DNA of 64,000 nucleotides from Amblyornis subalaris. Taxonomy: Eukaryota; Chordata; Aves; Passeriformes; Ptilonorhynchidae. A program made the translations under genes and the position numbers. The notes beneath the pieces are model-generated. The model worked only from the letters and a program-made list of their open reading frames with translations, did no database searches and had not been told where the DNA came from. Within the stretch, counting starts at the first letter, position 1. Every line of letters starts with the position of its first letter. Where the stretch lies: NCBI GenBank assembly GCA_018881555.1, contig JACAXG010000069.1, positions 3,581,403 through 3,645,402 of the forward strand, given 5' to 3'. Below, piece after piece: positions 48,211-60,247 of this stretch.

Positions 48211-51200
48211 TTTGGTACAAAAAATAAAAAGAAAGAAATTGTTACAAAAAAGAATGGAAGAGCTGGAAATACAAAAAAAAATATTTTCTTATTATTACTG
48301 CCCCCTGGAATTTTCTGTCAGATACATATAGTACAGTTCTTAAATTTAAAAACTGGGAGATATTGCTATAGGCAGCAGTTTTTAAAAAGAAACAAATGTC
48401 AACAAAGTCCAGCTCATTAATTTTTTCCACCTATCAAGGTAAAATATAATTTAAGCTTTTCAGTTGATTGCTTGGTTTTTCTTTTGGCTTTGAAGGGTTG
48501 TTCTGTTTTGTGGGGTTTTTTTAAGTGATTCATTTAAAAATACATTTATATATCTTCCTAACTTTATACCATGGTGGAAGCTTGTCACAGTTTTCCCTGC
48601 CAGGTTAGAAAGTATATAAATATCAAGTATTTTAGTGCTGTGTACTCTTAGGTAGTCTTTCCACAGTTAATATCCAACAATTATTTTTTAAATTATCCAA
48701 TAATATCCTTCATAGGCAGGATGTGGTTTTGTCCAACAGTGTCTGCTCAAAGCTTTGGTGCAGGTAATTTGTAGTGTATGCTGTACCATTTGGGTAATAA
48801 ATTCAATAACAACAAAACAACAAAAAAACACTTCTCAAGGACAAGATGCATCCCTATTATAAGAGTTTACCAATAAAAATATTCATGTAGGAACCTTACT
48901 AGCTTTAAATATAAAACAGTTCCTATTCAATCCTTTGATAAGTCCTCACCTACAGCGGTCTTGTAGATGGCATGAAAATATTCTCCATACTTCCAAGTCA
49001 TTCTTTGGAACATCTGTGGATTTCACTTTTTTAAGTAATTGTATCAAGAACTGGACAGTCTTCTTGCTATGGCCACCAAATAACCTCAGACACAAAGATT
49101 CAAAGTGTGAGTTTGTCTAGCTCCACAGACTACACGCCCCATACTCAGTCACTTTTGATCGACACACAAACGGGAGGAAGACTGAACTTCTTTAGCTACC
49201 AGTAGCATTGTCACCGGCGACACTGCTAGCCTCAGCATGGGCTGTGTTCACACTGCAAAAACAAAGACAGCCCATGAGCTGCCAGCCTCGGGAGCCACAG
49301 TCTCTCCTTGGCTCCTTTCCAGACTGTTCCAGCTAGCTCTCTCCAAGACAAAACCAGAATAGTGTCCTGAAGTAGTTCATCCTGAAGATGACTTCCAGCA
49401 GGTGATATGGACCAGACTGCATCAAGTTTGGTTTCCTTTGATCTACACAATCCTCCACTGTTACCCCAGAATTTTTTATTCCCAAACACCACTAAAGGCC
49501 TTTATGCAAAATCCCAAGCCATGCAGTGTAAAAGCAACAGTTCAGTGGGCTGCATTACACCCTCTGTTATTATCTATTATTTCAAACACTTCCAATTGAA
49601 CATATAAAAAATAATTATTATCTCGCTGTCATAACAGTATCATATAGGGTCCAAAGGGAATTCAGAGCCAAATGCTATGCAAAGACAGCACACCATAGAA
49701 TCCTGAGCAGCATAGGCCACTCTGCATCATTTAATTCCTGAGTTAAACACTGCATTCAGTAACTGATGCATTTTGCAGGACAGATGGAAGATTTCTTCAG
49801 TCTTCATAAAGTTCATTCTGTGAGTAAAGTCTGATCAGACAGCTCTGAAATGGCCTTAGGTGTGGAACCAAAACACACTCAAAATATTAGGCAGAAAATC
49901 TTGATAACTTAGGATAAAAGTCCTTCAAAGACAGAAAGAGGAGACTAATACCCTTAATTTTGTTGGAGAGATTTAAATAAGTATTTCAGTCTCAAAAGTT
50001 CATTATCATTTAAATTATCAAGTGGAAATAATTTCAGTTATTTCAGTATTTCAGTAACTGATTTAAATTTCTTGTTTTATTTGCATTTTTCTGGTTTTCA
50101 CGTAAAGAAATGTTCATCTCCTTTAAAGTTCACACATAGTTTTAGTAATCAAGATACGCTATACCTATGTATATTTTAAGTAATTGCACAGTTCAGTAGA
50201 CATTTATTTTTCACACTCTTTTTATGATGTTGAAATATTAAATGCCACCATTTTTAAATTTGATGGCAACATCTTTTACTCAAAATTTCCAGAAAATTAC
50301 TTTTCACTGGAAACTAAAATTCTATTACAATTCAGAACTCAGCACTTTTGAGTGTTTGTCATTTATTAGAGTCATTATTTATAGAAAATAATTACTATGC
50401 TATAGAGATTTAAAGAAAATGAGTGGCGGACATGCATTTCAACTGGCATACAAGTAATTTTAAGTACAGCAAGAGTACTTCTTTGTATACTTCCAGACTT
50501 CATAACTGAAATTCGGCCTTGAGGGTGTTTGGAGGACTCTGTGATTGGGTTTGGTTTGTTATTTTTCTTGTTTTCTTAAAATGATTAGGAAAAGGAGAAG
50601 GAGAAGGAAAGTCATAGCTGGCAAAGCAAGAAATCTAATCAGATTTTCTATTTCATTATTGACAAAAGCAATCTAAAAAAAAGAAACATTTTTAATTACC
50701 CATTTTGTGTTTTCCTTCAGCTATGAAGAATAAGTTACTGTTTCTTAGCCAATTTAACTTTTCAGCATGCTGGTTTTAAGTGCTTGGTCAGTAATTAGGA
50801 TAACAGTTTAACTTTCTGCAAGTTCTGACAGTGGATGGAATAGTAATGAAACTACTCTTTCTATATATTGTGATTGTTTTTTTGGTTTGGTTGGTTTTTT
50901 TGAGGTTTTGGGTTTTTTTAATTTTTATTTCCTGTGACATGGAAAGACTACTATAATCTGCAATAGTGTTTTTGCAGCTGTAGGGAGGAGGAGGGGGGAA
51001 TTGGCATTGTATCAATCTACCAGGATGTCAATAACATGCTGCCAAAGATTGAACAAGAATATTAGTGTTACATCAGGTTTATGGAGTGGCATTCTTTTAA
51101 AAATGGTTCTTTGTACATTGTTTCGTAAATAAGCCTGTTTTGGTTCTAAATTTGGAGACAAGACAAACTTACTTGAAATGCCTGGCGACAATAGTAATAC

Positions 51201-52244
51201 TGTTTTCTGAAGCAAATATCCCCAAGGCAACATTTTTTAATCCAAAACTACACCTAGGACATGTGTTGTAAAAATTCTAGGCATAAATCTGTCTCTCTGA
51301 CATCTTTAACAATATAAAGGAGAAGGAACCTGGAAGTTTTTTTAATGAACTAACATTTTCTGGCATGAAACAGTTGATTTCTTGGACTATCCACAAGACT
51401 CATTTTATATCCTAAGATATGCAGCTTCCAACAATACTTACACTGTGGTGGCTGTGTAATGCTATATATATTTAATAGTTATTTCAGTTGCTGGGCGCTG
51501 AAAATGTACTTCCAGTTATACTTATAGATTTCACCACATTTTATTCATTTTGCTGACACTGCTTCATATTTTTCATCAACTGATAACCCAGACATAAAAT
51601 TTCGTATGTTTGCAATGTACTTTTTTCATGATCTTGTATCAGAGGGAATACTGATATTAAATCATATTATTTGAAATACTGTATTTTAGTATTTTTGATT
51701 CAGAGATTCTATGTTTCTTATGTCTGTGGACAATTGCTCATCTTTGTTTGCTGTCATAATAGAAGTAACAGTTACAAAATATATTCACTTCTGTAATGTT
51801 ATCATTGATACTGTCAATAAACAAATTTAATTTGGATTTACAAAGAAAGGGGTATGTATTCTCTCCTGTTTGAAAAGAACTAAGTACATTTTTTGCTGTT
51901 CTTCAGTGTAAAGAAATATTACACATTCTTGAACTTTTTGGGCAAGTAGAGAGTAAACCAGACTAAAATTAATGAAAAACTGGCAGCTGAACTTGAATTG
52001 TTAAGACAATAATGAGGCTATAGAAAATGGAAAAAATACAACTATTAAGAAAATTAAATATGAAACAAAAGCTTTTTACAGTACCAGCTTAAGAAAAGCA
52101 AACGCAAGAGAAACTTGCCGCGAGCACATTACATAAATTCATTATCGCTTCAGTGTTGTAGATTAAGTGGTCTTCCTTTCATTTTTGTCTGTAATGTTTT
52201 TCTGTCTTTACTCTCTGCTGCTTTTTGCTGTATAATTGTTTTAG
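48211..52244. other. AT-rich non-coding DNA with G/T-rich tracts
   Basis: G/T-rich simple sequence recurs at 48470-48522 and 50870-50925. A polypurine run (GGAAAAGGAGAAGGAGAAGG) lies near 50588-50607. GC rises slightly at 49130-49340 without any supported gene. A TTATTTCAG-type minisatellite of about three units lies near 50024-50057. Confidence 0.5.
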
Positions 52245-52318
52245 CTGGTGCTATTCTTCAATGAACCTTGACTATGCTATCTTGTGTGCCAGCAAAACAG
52301 ATTCCAAAGAAAAAATAG
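52245..52318 (+). other. Candidate 74-nt exon with strong splice sites
   Basis: A long pyrimidine-rich stretch (52170-52230) leads to TATAATTGTTTTAG (AG at 52243-52244), one of the better acceptors in the window. The segment ends ATAG|GTAAGA at 52318/52319. Only one of three frames is open: one base, 24 codons (including SSMNLDYAILCASK and KTDSKEKI), then one base. The peptide is not recognised. A 24-codon frame open in one of three phases is common by chance, so the case rests on the splice signals. Confidence 0.25.
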
Positions 52319-53673
52319 GTAAGATTAAATAATTAAATGCTGCATCATTATGGATCTATCCAGAGAGCAAGAACGAAAGTCACATGTCCAGGCATAAAGC
52401 TGAAGTTTTTTGACATTCCTATATTCCCACCTTGCTAATTAATACCTATGGCATACAGAGGTGATATCCTTCTGCTGGAGACAGCTGTTATCTCCACTGT
52501 GGCCACCCTCTGGAGTTGGGGGATAAGTGTGAACACTCCTCAGGAAGTGTTAAATCACAATACCCCTGGTGAAACCTGTCTGCTACAGTTTGGTCAGATC
52601 ATGAGTTGCCACTGCTATAAGTGCTGTGACAACTCACCCATCAACTTCCAGATGTGCCCACAAAATCTGCTGCTGTTGCCTTGCTGATGGGGTAAACCTG
52701 GGGTTTTAGAAAGTTTGCATGTATAGTTGTTCCAGTAGGCTGCCAAACTTTTCTAAGGAAAATAGTCAGCAAAAGGAAAATGGCATTTCAAGAAGTATAA
52801 TTAAGGTGGCATTGAGTAGAATTCATCAGAAAGAGGAATTTCTCTATCCAGAGAGATTTCAAACTGCTGAATTTTGAGAAATCTTGCGGGGGGGGTTGCA
52901 AACATTGGAGGTATGAGGAACTTATTTTGCTTGTAACTCTTCGTATAACACTACGTCTAATTCAGAAACAAAAAAATTAAAAACAACAAAAAAGAAAACT
53001 ATCAACCAATAGGTTTTATAGAAAACCTGCTATAGAATATTCACAGAGTTTTCAGCTGGAAAGTGGGAAGAAACAGCAGGACACCAATTGCAATTTTTTC
53101 CCCATTTTAATACCTATAGTGTTCTAATATTGTCAATTCTACATTCTTGAAATTATAATCCAGCCTAAGGTGGTGAAAGCAGGATGAAGGGGACAAGGAC
53201 AAAGCATGTTAAGCATTAAAGAAGATAAAAGAGAATATTTTGCTTTGACCTCATCCTCTATAAAATGAAAATTGGACCCGTTGCCCTGCAGATGACAAAA
53301 GTCTAACAGACAGGAAGCGCTAAATCAGTCTGCAGGCTTAGGTTGCCATTCCAGGGAACCCTAGTTGTCCACTGTTAAAGGAGTCAGCAGTCTTCTGGGA
53401 AACACACGTTGAATCTCAATGCACATGCAGAGCAAGAACTTGTTCCCCTTCTTCCCATATCACAATTGAATTTTTAACCATTTTTAACCACTTCCATATT
53501 GGAAAGCTTGAGGGAATAGCTGTTCACTGACACTTGATTTTACATTTATATATTTACGAAATTTGAGTTTGTTCCAGAAATACAAAGGAAATAAAATCTA
53601 TTCTCTCCCCAAAAGGCAATTCTCATTTTCCAGCCAGACATGTGTATTCAGGGCCCTACTTTTTTCAGGCCAC
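52319..53673. other. Non-coding DNA with an unexplained GC-richer block
   Basis: At 52448-52690 GC is visibly higher than in the flanks, and an ATG frame of 79 codons is open on the plus strand, Leu/Cys/Thr-rich and unrecognised. It may be an old repeat fossil. Poly-G (GGGGGGGG) lies at about 52886-52894. The rest is AT-rich. Confidence 0.4.
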
Positions 53674-54090
53674 CCCCCACCTGGCCACAACCTCCTTTAA
53701 GGCAGTTGTAGAGAACGATAAAGTCTCTCCCAAGCCTCCTTTTCTCCAGGCTAAACACCCACAGGTCCCTCCGTTGCTCCTCACAGGACTTGTACTCCAG
53801 ACCCTTCCCCAGCTCTGTTGCCCTTCTTTGGACTCACTCCAGCCCCTCAATGTCTTTCTTGGAGTGAGGGGCCCAGAACTGGACACAGCACTCAAGCTGT
53901 GGCCTCACCAGTGCTGAATACAAGGGGACAATCCCTGCCTTGGTCTTGCTGGCCACACTATTGCTGATCCAGGCCGGGATGCCAATGGCCTTCTTGGCCA
54001 CCTGGCAACATGCTGGCTCGTGTTCAGTCCACTGCTGGCCAGCAACCCCAGGTCCTTTTCTGCTGGGCAGCTTTCCAGACACTCTAAGTT
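53674..54090 (-). mobile_element. CR1 LINE, proximal part of a split copy (3' side)
   Basis: Homology to the 27-kb CR1 starts at CCCCACCTGGCCACAACC and runs to CTTTCCAGACACTCTA, where an LTR interrupts it. The minus frame at 53834-54082 carries [10 protein letters not shown], the ORF2 C-terminal signature. About 285 bp of the element's 3' end, present in the 27-kb copy, is missing here. Since LINE copies normally keep the 3' end, a later deletion is likely. Confidence 0.88.
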
Positions 54091-54986
54091 TGTATGGTGG
54101 GTTGACTGTGGCTGGATGCCAGGTACCAACCTATCACTCCCCTCTGGAACTGGACAGGGGTGAGAAAATACAACGAAAGGCTCATGAGTTGCGATAAGGA
54201 TGGGGAGATATCACTCACCAATTACCATCACAGGCAAAACAATCTCAACTTGGGCATATTAATTGAGTTTATTAACACCCAAAATCAGAGCAGGATAATG
54301 AGAAGTAAAATAAATCTTAAAAATATATTCCCCCCACCCTATCCTACTCCCCAGGCTCTACCTCCTCCCTCCCAGCAGCACAGGGAGATGGGGAGCTTGA
54401 GGTACAGTTTCTTGCAATATCTCATTATACAGGTTACTATCAGTTCATCACAGGCTATTTCTGCTGCTGCTCAGGGAGACAAGTCCTTCCCCTGCTCTAA
54501 TGTCGCTCCCAAAGGAGACAGTTCCTCATGAACTTCTCCAGCATGAGTCCTTCCCATGGGCTACTGTTCTTCATGAGTATCCCCCTGCTCCAGTGTGGGT
54601 CTCCTCCATGGGCTGCAGGGGCACAGCTGCCCCACCATGGTCTGCACCAGAGGCTGCAGGGGAATCTCAGCTCTGCACCACTTCCTCCCTCGCCTTCTCC
54701 ACCGACCTTGGTGCCTTCAGAGTTGTACTTCTCACATGTTCTCACTCCTCTCTTCTCTGAGAGCAATTACAACTGCATAATCACTTTTATTTTCTTCTTG
54801 TATAAGTTATCACAGAGGTGCTACTACCATCTATGAATTATTTGGCCTTAGCCAGTGGTGGGTCCAGCTTGAAGTCAGCCGGCATTGACTCTTCCAGACA
54901 TGCGGGAAGATTCTCACAGAAGCCACTCCTGTAGACTTCCCTCTATCCACTCCACCGCACTATGGAAACCTGGCTATGCAAACCCA
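54091..54986 (-). mobile_element. Solo LTR of an avian endogenous retrovirus, nested in CR1
   Basis: An element of about 0.9 kb begins TG (TGTATGGTGGGTTGAC, 54091) and ends CA (CAAACCCA, 54986), the LTR termini rule. I recognise the sequence type (CTGGATGCCAGGTACC, CTCCAGCATGAGTCC, GTTATCACAGAGGTGCTAC) from a common avian ERV LTR family, probably ERVL-like of the TguLTR5 type. That assignment is from memory. Its middle has degenerate repeats of a CTCCAG..GGGTC..CATGGGCTGCAG unit (54510-54660). A poly(A) signal is on the minus strand (TTTATT at 54268-54273), so I orient it minus. Flanks AAGTT and AAGCC could be a decayed 5-bp target duplication. There is no internal viral coding sequence. Confidence 0.82.
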
Positions 54987-55595
54987 AAGCCTGTGGCACT
55001 GCCTGGGGCTGCTGTGACCCAAGAGCAGGACCCAGGACTTCGCCTTGTTGAGCCTCACACCATTGGCCTCATCCCATCAATCCACACTGTCCAGATCCAT
55101 CTGCAGAGCCTTCCTGTCCTCCAGCAGATCAACACTCCTGCCCAATTCGGTTTTGCCTGCAAACTGACTGAGGTTGTCCAGATCCTCTTGTCCAGATGAT
55201 CAATAGAGACATCAAACAGGGCTGGCCCTGACACTGAGCCCTTCAGAACAGCGCTGGTGACAGACTGCCAGCTGGATGTAACTCCATTCACCACCACACT
55301 CTGGCCTCAGCCATCCAGATAGGTTTTTAGCCAGTGAACAGGACACGTGTCCAAGCCATGAGAGCCAGTTTCTCCAGGTGAATGCTGTAGGAGACAGTAT
55401 CAACGGCTTTAGTACCAGGCACATAACACCCACAGCCTTTCCCGCATCCACTGAGTAGGTCAACCTGTCATAGAATGAGGTTGGTTGCCTTTCACAAACC
55501 CCTGCTGGCTGGGCCTGGACCCCTGGTTGTCCTGCACATGCCACATGATGGCACTCGAGATGAGCTGCTCTGTGACCTTCCCCAGTAGTGAGGTC
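54987..55595 (-). mobile_element. CR1 LINE, distal part of the split copy (RT side)
   Basis: The CR1 resumes at AAGCCTGTGG, matching the point where the 27-kb copy reads AGCCTGTGGAGC, and continues through CTCCAGCAGATCAACACTCC to GACCTTCCCCAGTAGTGAGG. It covers the reverse-transcriptase region on the minus strand but is heavily decayed, and the conserved YLDYSKAFDT segment is not readable here. The left and right pieces together make one element broken by the LTR. Confidence 0.85.
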
Positions 55596-57068
55596 AGAGA
55601 TGCACAGAGATGTGGAAAAGTCAAGATCCTCTCTCTGTACCCCATCCATTTCCAAAACACACAAGTTTCATTCTCTCCAAACACTTCCATGTTTGATTGT
55701 CATTATACAAAAGGACGCTCAAGATCATAGCACTGTTTTGGGAAGAATTTGCCAAAAGAAATATATGGGGGTTTGGAATTGTCCTTTAAAGTAAATGCAG
55801 GCTTGAGGAGAGGCCAGCACCAGATGTGTTCATAATTTTTTTCTGTAAAAGGAGACTAAATGCTTGTCTTACAAAAATATAGACCCACAGCCTAATTTTA
55901 ATTTTAATTCTAATTCTAATAAATATAGATACTAAGAACAAACATGGCTGTTTCATCTCCAACTATTAAAATCTAATTGTTTTGAAAGATATATGTTTTA
56001 AAAAGAAAATTGTTGAGTTAAAAAGGTTCCTACTGATAATACTTTTTCATGCTTATAATCCCTGAGAATTTAACTCCTTTTTTGTTTGTACAGTGCCATG
56101 GGCTTTCATGGCTTAAAGCACTATAGCTTGTAATTAGCTAAGCTATGTCAGATACACGACAAACCTCCAAGGCCGGCCTGAATATAATAACTATGCTGAC
56201 ATGTTCCTCATTAATATGACAACAAAGTGGTAGTTTTGACTTCATTTTTGAATCTGCAGAGTTCCAGATTTCTTATTTATAGCGAGCACTGTAAGGAGGT
56301 ATGATACATGCTGGAATGGAATTCGGTTCAAGACATCAGCAAGTGAAGGTTTTATAAAGGATACTAAAAAGAAGGACACTTAAAAACCAAGGCAGCAATT
56401 TCAGAAAACAAAATAAAAGCCATGGCTGTATTCCAAACCCACTTTCTTATTAGTGATAGGTTTGAAAGATGTTAATGGCAACTACCAGAGATTATTGATG
56501 GTGGCCTGTAACCCACAACTACAAAAAGTTGATTCCAAAGAGTATTTCAAACACCCTTGGGCTCAGTAATAAGGACAATTAACAGAAGGCAAATAACAGA
56601 AGTGAGGAACTCTGAGTTTCTTACCAGTATCTCTGGTACAGTGAACAATTGATTACAGAGATGTTAGCAGTTCTCTTTGACACTACTGAGAGAATCAACT
56701 TTGGGCTGGTGGTCAGGTCTGACTCAGGACCCAGGTCACACTCCCAACCCACACTTTTTTGTTCTGTTCAACCTGTCATTGACAATACTCACACTAAGAA
56801 ATTCACCTAGAGCTTGAGAATAAGTTACAAATCTGAATCTTTTAATTTGCAGTGATACAAATAAGTTTCACTATGAAAATTCACTTCATTTTCAGAAGGA
56901 AAATTCTACTTCTAGTTGTTTTTGCCATGATAGACTTGATATTCCTTTCATCTTGAATTTAAAAAGCCCTAAAAACTCATAGTCTACATAGCAACAAATA
57001 ATAAGTACAGAAACTAAAACAAACATGGATTTCTATATTACAGAACAAAACTGTATATGTGTTTAAAG
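55596..57068. other. Non-coding DNA with an enhancer-like patch
   Basis: The section 56090-56320 is richer in distinct motifs than its surroundings: GTAATTAGCTAAGC, a CATTAATATGACA core, AACAAAGTGG (SOX-type), and several ATTA cores. It may be a conserved non-coding element. No gene or repeat is supported in the rest. Confidence 0.35.
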
Positions 57069-57123
57069 TTTTCAAATTAAGTGTCCCCCATACTTTAAGT
57101 TCTTACACACTGACATGTCCAAA
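57069..57123 (+). repeat. 55-bp exact direct repeat, copy 1
   Basis: These 55 bases, starting TTTTCAAATTAAGTGTCCCC and ending CTGACATGTCCAAA, recur without a mismatch at 58973-59027 in the same orientation, 1904 bp away. The flanks on both sides are unrelated between copies. It is not part of a repeat family I recognise. Confidence 0.97.
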
Positions 57124-58972
57124 GTGAGAGATAAGATTTATATCCAAGACAACAACATTTTAGAATTGAAAAAGTATTTTTATATTACATATATAAAACA
57201 CAATCATACCAAAAAAAATAAAATATTTGTAAACATGCAGTGCATCCTGCATAGCTGGATTTCTCCAAATAATCTGAAAATATTAGTGCAAAATATTAGA
57301 ACTGCTGCTAACAAATTTAATCTAATCAGCACAACAACCTGTTGCTCACATTTGTCCTGAAGTCCATTCAGAAAGGATATCTTATAGAAACTTTAAAGAA
57401 GCAATTTTTTCATTTGAACTACTTATGATATTTTTGTTTAATGTTGCTAGTGAAATAGCTTTCCGAGATCCCTTTTGCATCTGCCTGCCATAAAATGATT
57501 TTGACAGTCACAGGTTTTTTTCTATAGAATTTAGAAGATAGAACTAATGTTATAGTATATAAAATCTCTATGGTAGTTGTTAAGATCTTAAATATAAGAT
57601 CTTAAGATAAAAATTAGTCCATAGCTTATGAACATATTCATTAGCTACCTGATATCTGAAAATCTTCATGAGAGGTTTATCTAGTAAAGGAATAGGAATT
57701 AATATACTGGATCTCATGTGAGAAAGTGGAAAATAGAGTTAAAAGTTCTAAGAATTTGCTTTTGTAAGTAATCAAATTGTCCCCATTAAGGAAAGCATTA
57801 GATATAAATACCTAATAATTTTTTTACATGAACTATGGCTGTGAAAATTGCAATAGTTACCTTTTTTATAGTAATGGTGGGCAAATAATATCTGTTCTTC
57901 AGAACCAACTTCTCTCCTAATGAATTCAGCATACATCAAGCAAGAAAACAATATTAACCTGTAACTACTTGTATTGACATGCTGTAAGACAAAAAGACTA
58001 TGACATTCACTTAGAATGTCATTAGAAAAAAAAGAAAAGGAAAACAGAAAATAGAAAAGGTTAGCTCTGACAATGAGTTAGGGATATTTGAAGTAGGTGT
58101 CCTTTGCACATGCTCATGTCACACAGCATAGTGTGGTGATGAGATCACCTCAAGCAGTTTTGAGAGTCTCTGTCTGCACGTTATCTTTGAGACAGACAAA
58201 ATATACCTGAATGACTTTTAATCAATAAAGATTACTTTTCATCAACAAGGTTGACCCAGACCATAGAGTCGGTTCTTCCCTTAGAGTTCATCCTCAATCC
58301 AAAAAACAAATCTCCTAAGCATCTGCCAAGAAGGTATCCCCAGCCATGTTCCTGGGAAAAGCCTTGCTTTCTTCCATCACTCTGGTCTGGTCATGCAGGC
58401 CGCTCTCTGCTTTACTCAGAATTTTTGCCTCACTTTCTTGATGCTGTGGTCTCCCTGACTTTTCCTCTCTCAGGCTGTCCCCAGTCCCACTCAGCTTTAG
58501 CTATTCTCTGCAGGTACAAACAGTCTGTTCTCCAGAGCTTCATCTATTCAGTGTGAAGTGGCTAGAGCAAGGTGAATGAGCAGCCTTCATGCCTGCAGCC
58601 TGTGCGCAGAACAAAGAGGCAGCAAGCTACAACCAACAAAACAAATTATGCAAGACATCTCACTTTCTTTTAAGAACAAAACTGTTCTTTATAACCGATG
58701 TTATCTCACTGAAATATTGGACAACTTTTTAAATGTCTACTAGCAATATTCTTGAGAAAAACAATGACATCTAGTGACAAGACAGAAAATAACAACTCTG
58801 TCTTCCCTGTGCAGGACTAAATAAACACACATTCACCTCTACACTTGTGACAACAATAGATTAACTGCTTTTTGTGTTAAAAATCAGCACAAAAGATTAA
58901 CCAAACAAGACTTAAATTGTCGTGCTTGCTTGAATCTGTATCCAGCTGCATTTAAATGCACAACATTTTAAT
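57124..58972. other. AT-rich DNA between the two 55-bp repeats
   Basis: Most of it is AT-rich. The part at 58250-58620 is GC-richer, with a 101-codon open frame (58251-58556) lacking recognisable content and a CTATTCTCTGCAG acceptor-like site near 58514. No repeat family is recognised. Confidence 0.45.
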
Positions 58973-59027
58973 TTTTCAAATTAAGTGTCCCCCATACTTT
59001 AAGTTCTTACACACTGACATGTCCAAA
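58973..59027 (+). repeat. 55-bp exact direct repeat, copy 2
   Basis: This is the second identical copy of the 57069-57123 sequence. The downstream flank (AAACAGTAAACTACAACTTG) differs completely from that of copy 1 (GTGAGAGATAAG). Confidence 0.97.
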
Positions 59028-59875
59028 AAACAGTAAACTACAACTTGAACTTGACAGATTCTTTTGTAAAAACTACAAAAAATTAGTGGACTATTTATAT
59101 TCTTCCCTCTTGCCCCCAGTATGGATGCTACACCAAGAAAGAAGAATAAGAATTTCGTATTATTCTGCCAACAACATAAAGAGTAACACGAAAACTTCAT
59201 GTTAGCACCACAGTTATAGATTGAAATACATGAGTTCAGGCATTAGTCTCTCTAATTTTTTTAAAATCATTGGGGTTTTCTTTCTCCAGAAGGCATAATT
59301 TCCCTCACAGTGTCCAAGGCAGTGAATGAATTTCTGGGATATAAAATTTGTACTCTCGTTTCTGCATGTGAGTTCTTCACAACATGGTTTGTATACTGTC
59401 TCTTTTTCAGTTTTTGCTTTACTAACCTGACAACATAGCGTTGTGTAAAACAACATTTGTACTGTTTAGCAGTTCATTTTATATACTATTAATTATGTGA
59501 TACAAAACAAGGCACTGAACATCACATCATTGTAATGCAGATGTCTCTGTTGTACCATTCTGGTCCCCTCCCTAGCTGTCCTTGATGGGAAATTTGTTAT
59601 AGAAACCTATAATTCTTATTTTCATGGTGCCTACATTATCTAATGTATCCTATATAGCATCTTATGGTTCTTCCTTTTTTTCTGATAAACTTTAAAATTA
59701 ACCTAGAAGGCTGTTTCAGTATGATACAGTAATTTAATTGTCTATTTCCTTGTTAGAGAATGACTGCACATAATATACCAGCCCATTTGAGTTCAGAGCA
59801 TGTTCCTGCAATATATCTTTTTATGCCAATAGGTCATATATATATATATATATATCTGAATTCCATGGGATAATT
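59028..59875. other. AT-rich non-coding DNA with (AT)n
   Basis: An (AT)10 microsatellite lies at 59836-59855. Minus-strand frames at 58976-59200 and 59214-59456 are short and unrecognised. Confidence 0.6.
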
Positions 59876-60247
59876 ATGAAATTTAGACATAATTGCAAGA
59901 GTGTTCTGAAGAGCAACACAACTGAAAATGTACTTAAATTTTGTGCTCGCCTTATATCATCTCTCTCCTGTTACGTATGTAAAGAACACTGTTGGAAATT
60001 CCTAGAGACAGGCATTGTGAAATACAAGATTTATTTACATGCATGCTTGTTCCCATTAAAAGAAGAGGGCAAAGATGTTTTGCCTTTTGAGTCTGCACCG
60101 AGCTTTAAACAGAGCATCTCTGCAGGGATTAAAGGAATTGGTAAACACATCTCATTTCATTTAAATCCCATGCTGACTCTAAGAGCAGCACCAGACAACT
60201 TTAGAAAAAGCAATCAAAACAACTACATCAGTAAATTCTTACTATAA
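59876..60247 (+). CDS. Orphan ATG-initiated ORF, 123 codons
   Basis: The frame opens at ATG 59876 (T at -3, A at +4, a weak context) and encodes 123 residues, with a Lys/Phe/Ser-rich C-terminal half that includes AGIKGIGKHISFHLNP. There is a cluster of four Cys in the first half but no zinc-finger or other spacing I recognise. AATAAAG follows about 12 bp after the stop, at 60259-60265, a possible poly(A) signal. No promoter is visible upstream, only the (AT)10 tract. The length is not improbable for AT-rich DNA, so it could be non-genic. Confidence 0.13.
   Translation: MKFRHNCKSVLKSNTTENVLKFCARLISSLSCYVCKEHCWKFLETGIVKYKIYLHACLFPLKEEGKDVLPFESAPSFKQSISAGIKGIGKHISFHLNPMLTLRAAPDNFRKSNQNNYISKFLL

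Noticed and set aside
54497..54836. Overlapping frames of 80-100 codons
   Set aside because: They lie within the solo LTR and its internal degenerate repeats. An LTR carries no structural gene and these frames conflict with one another.
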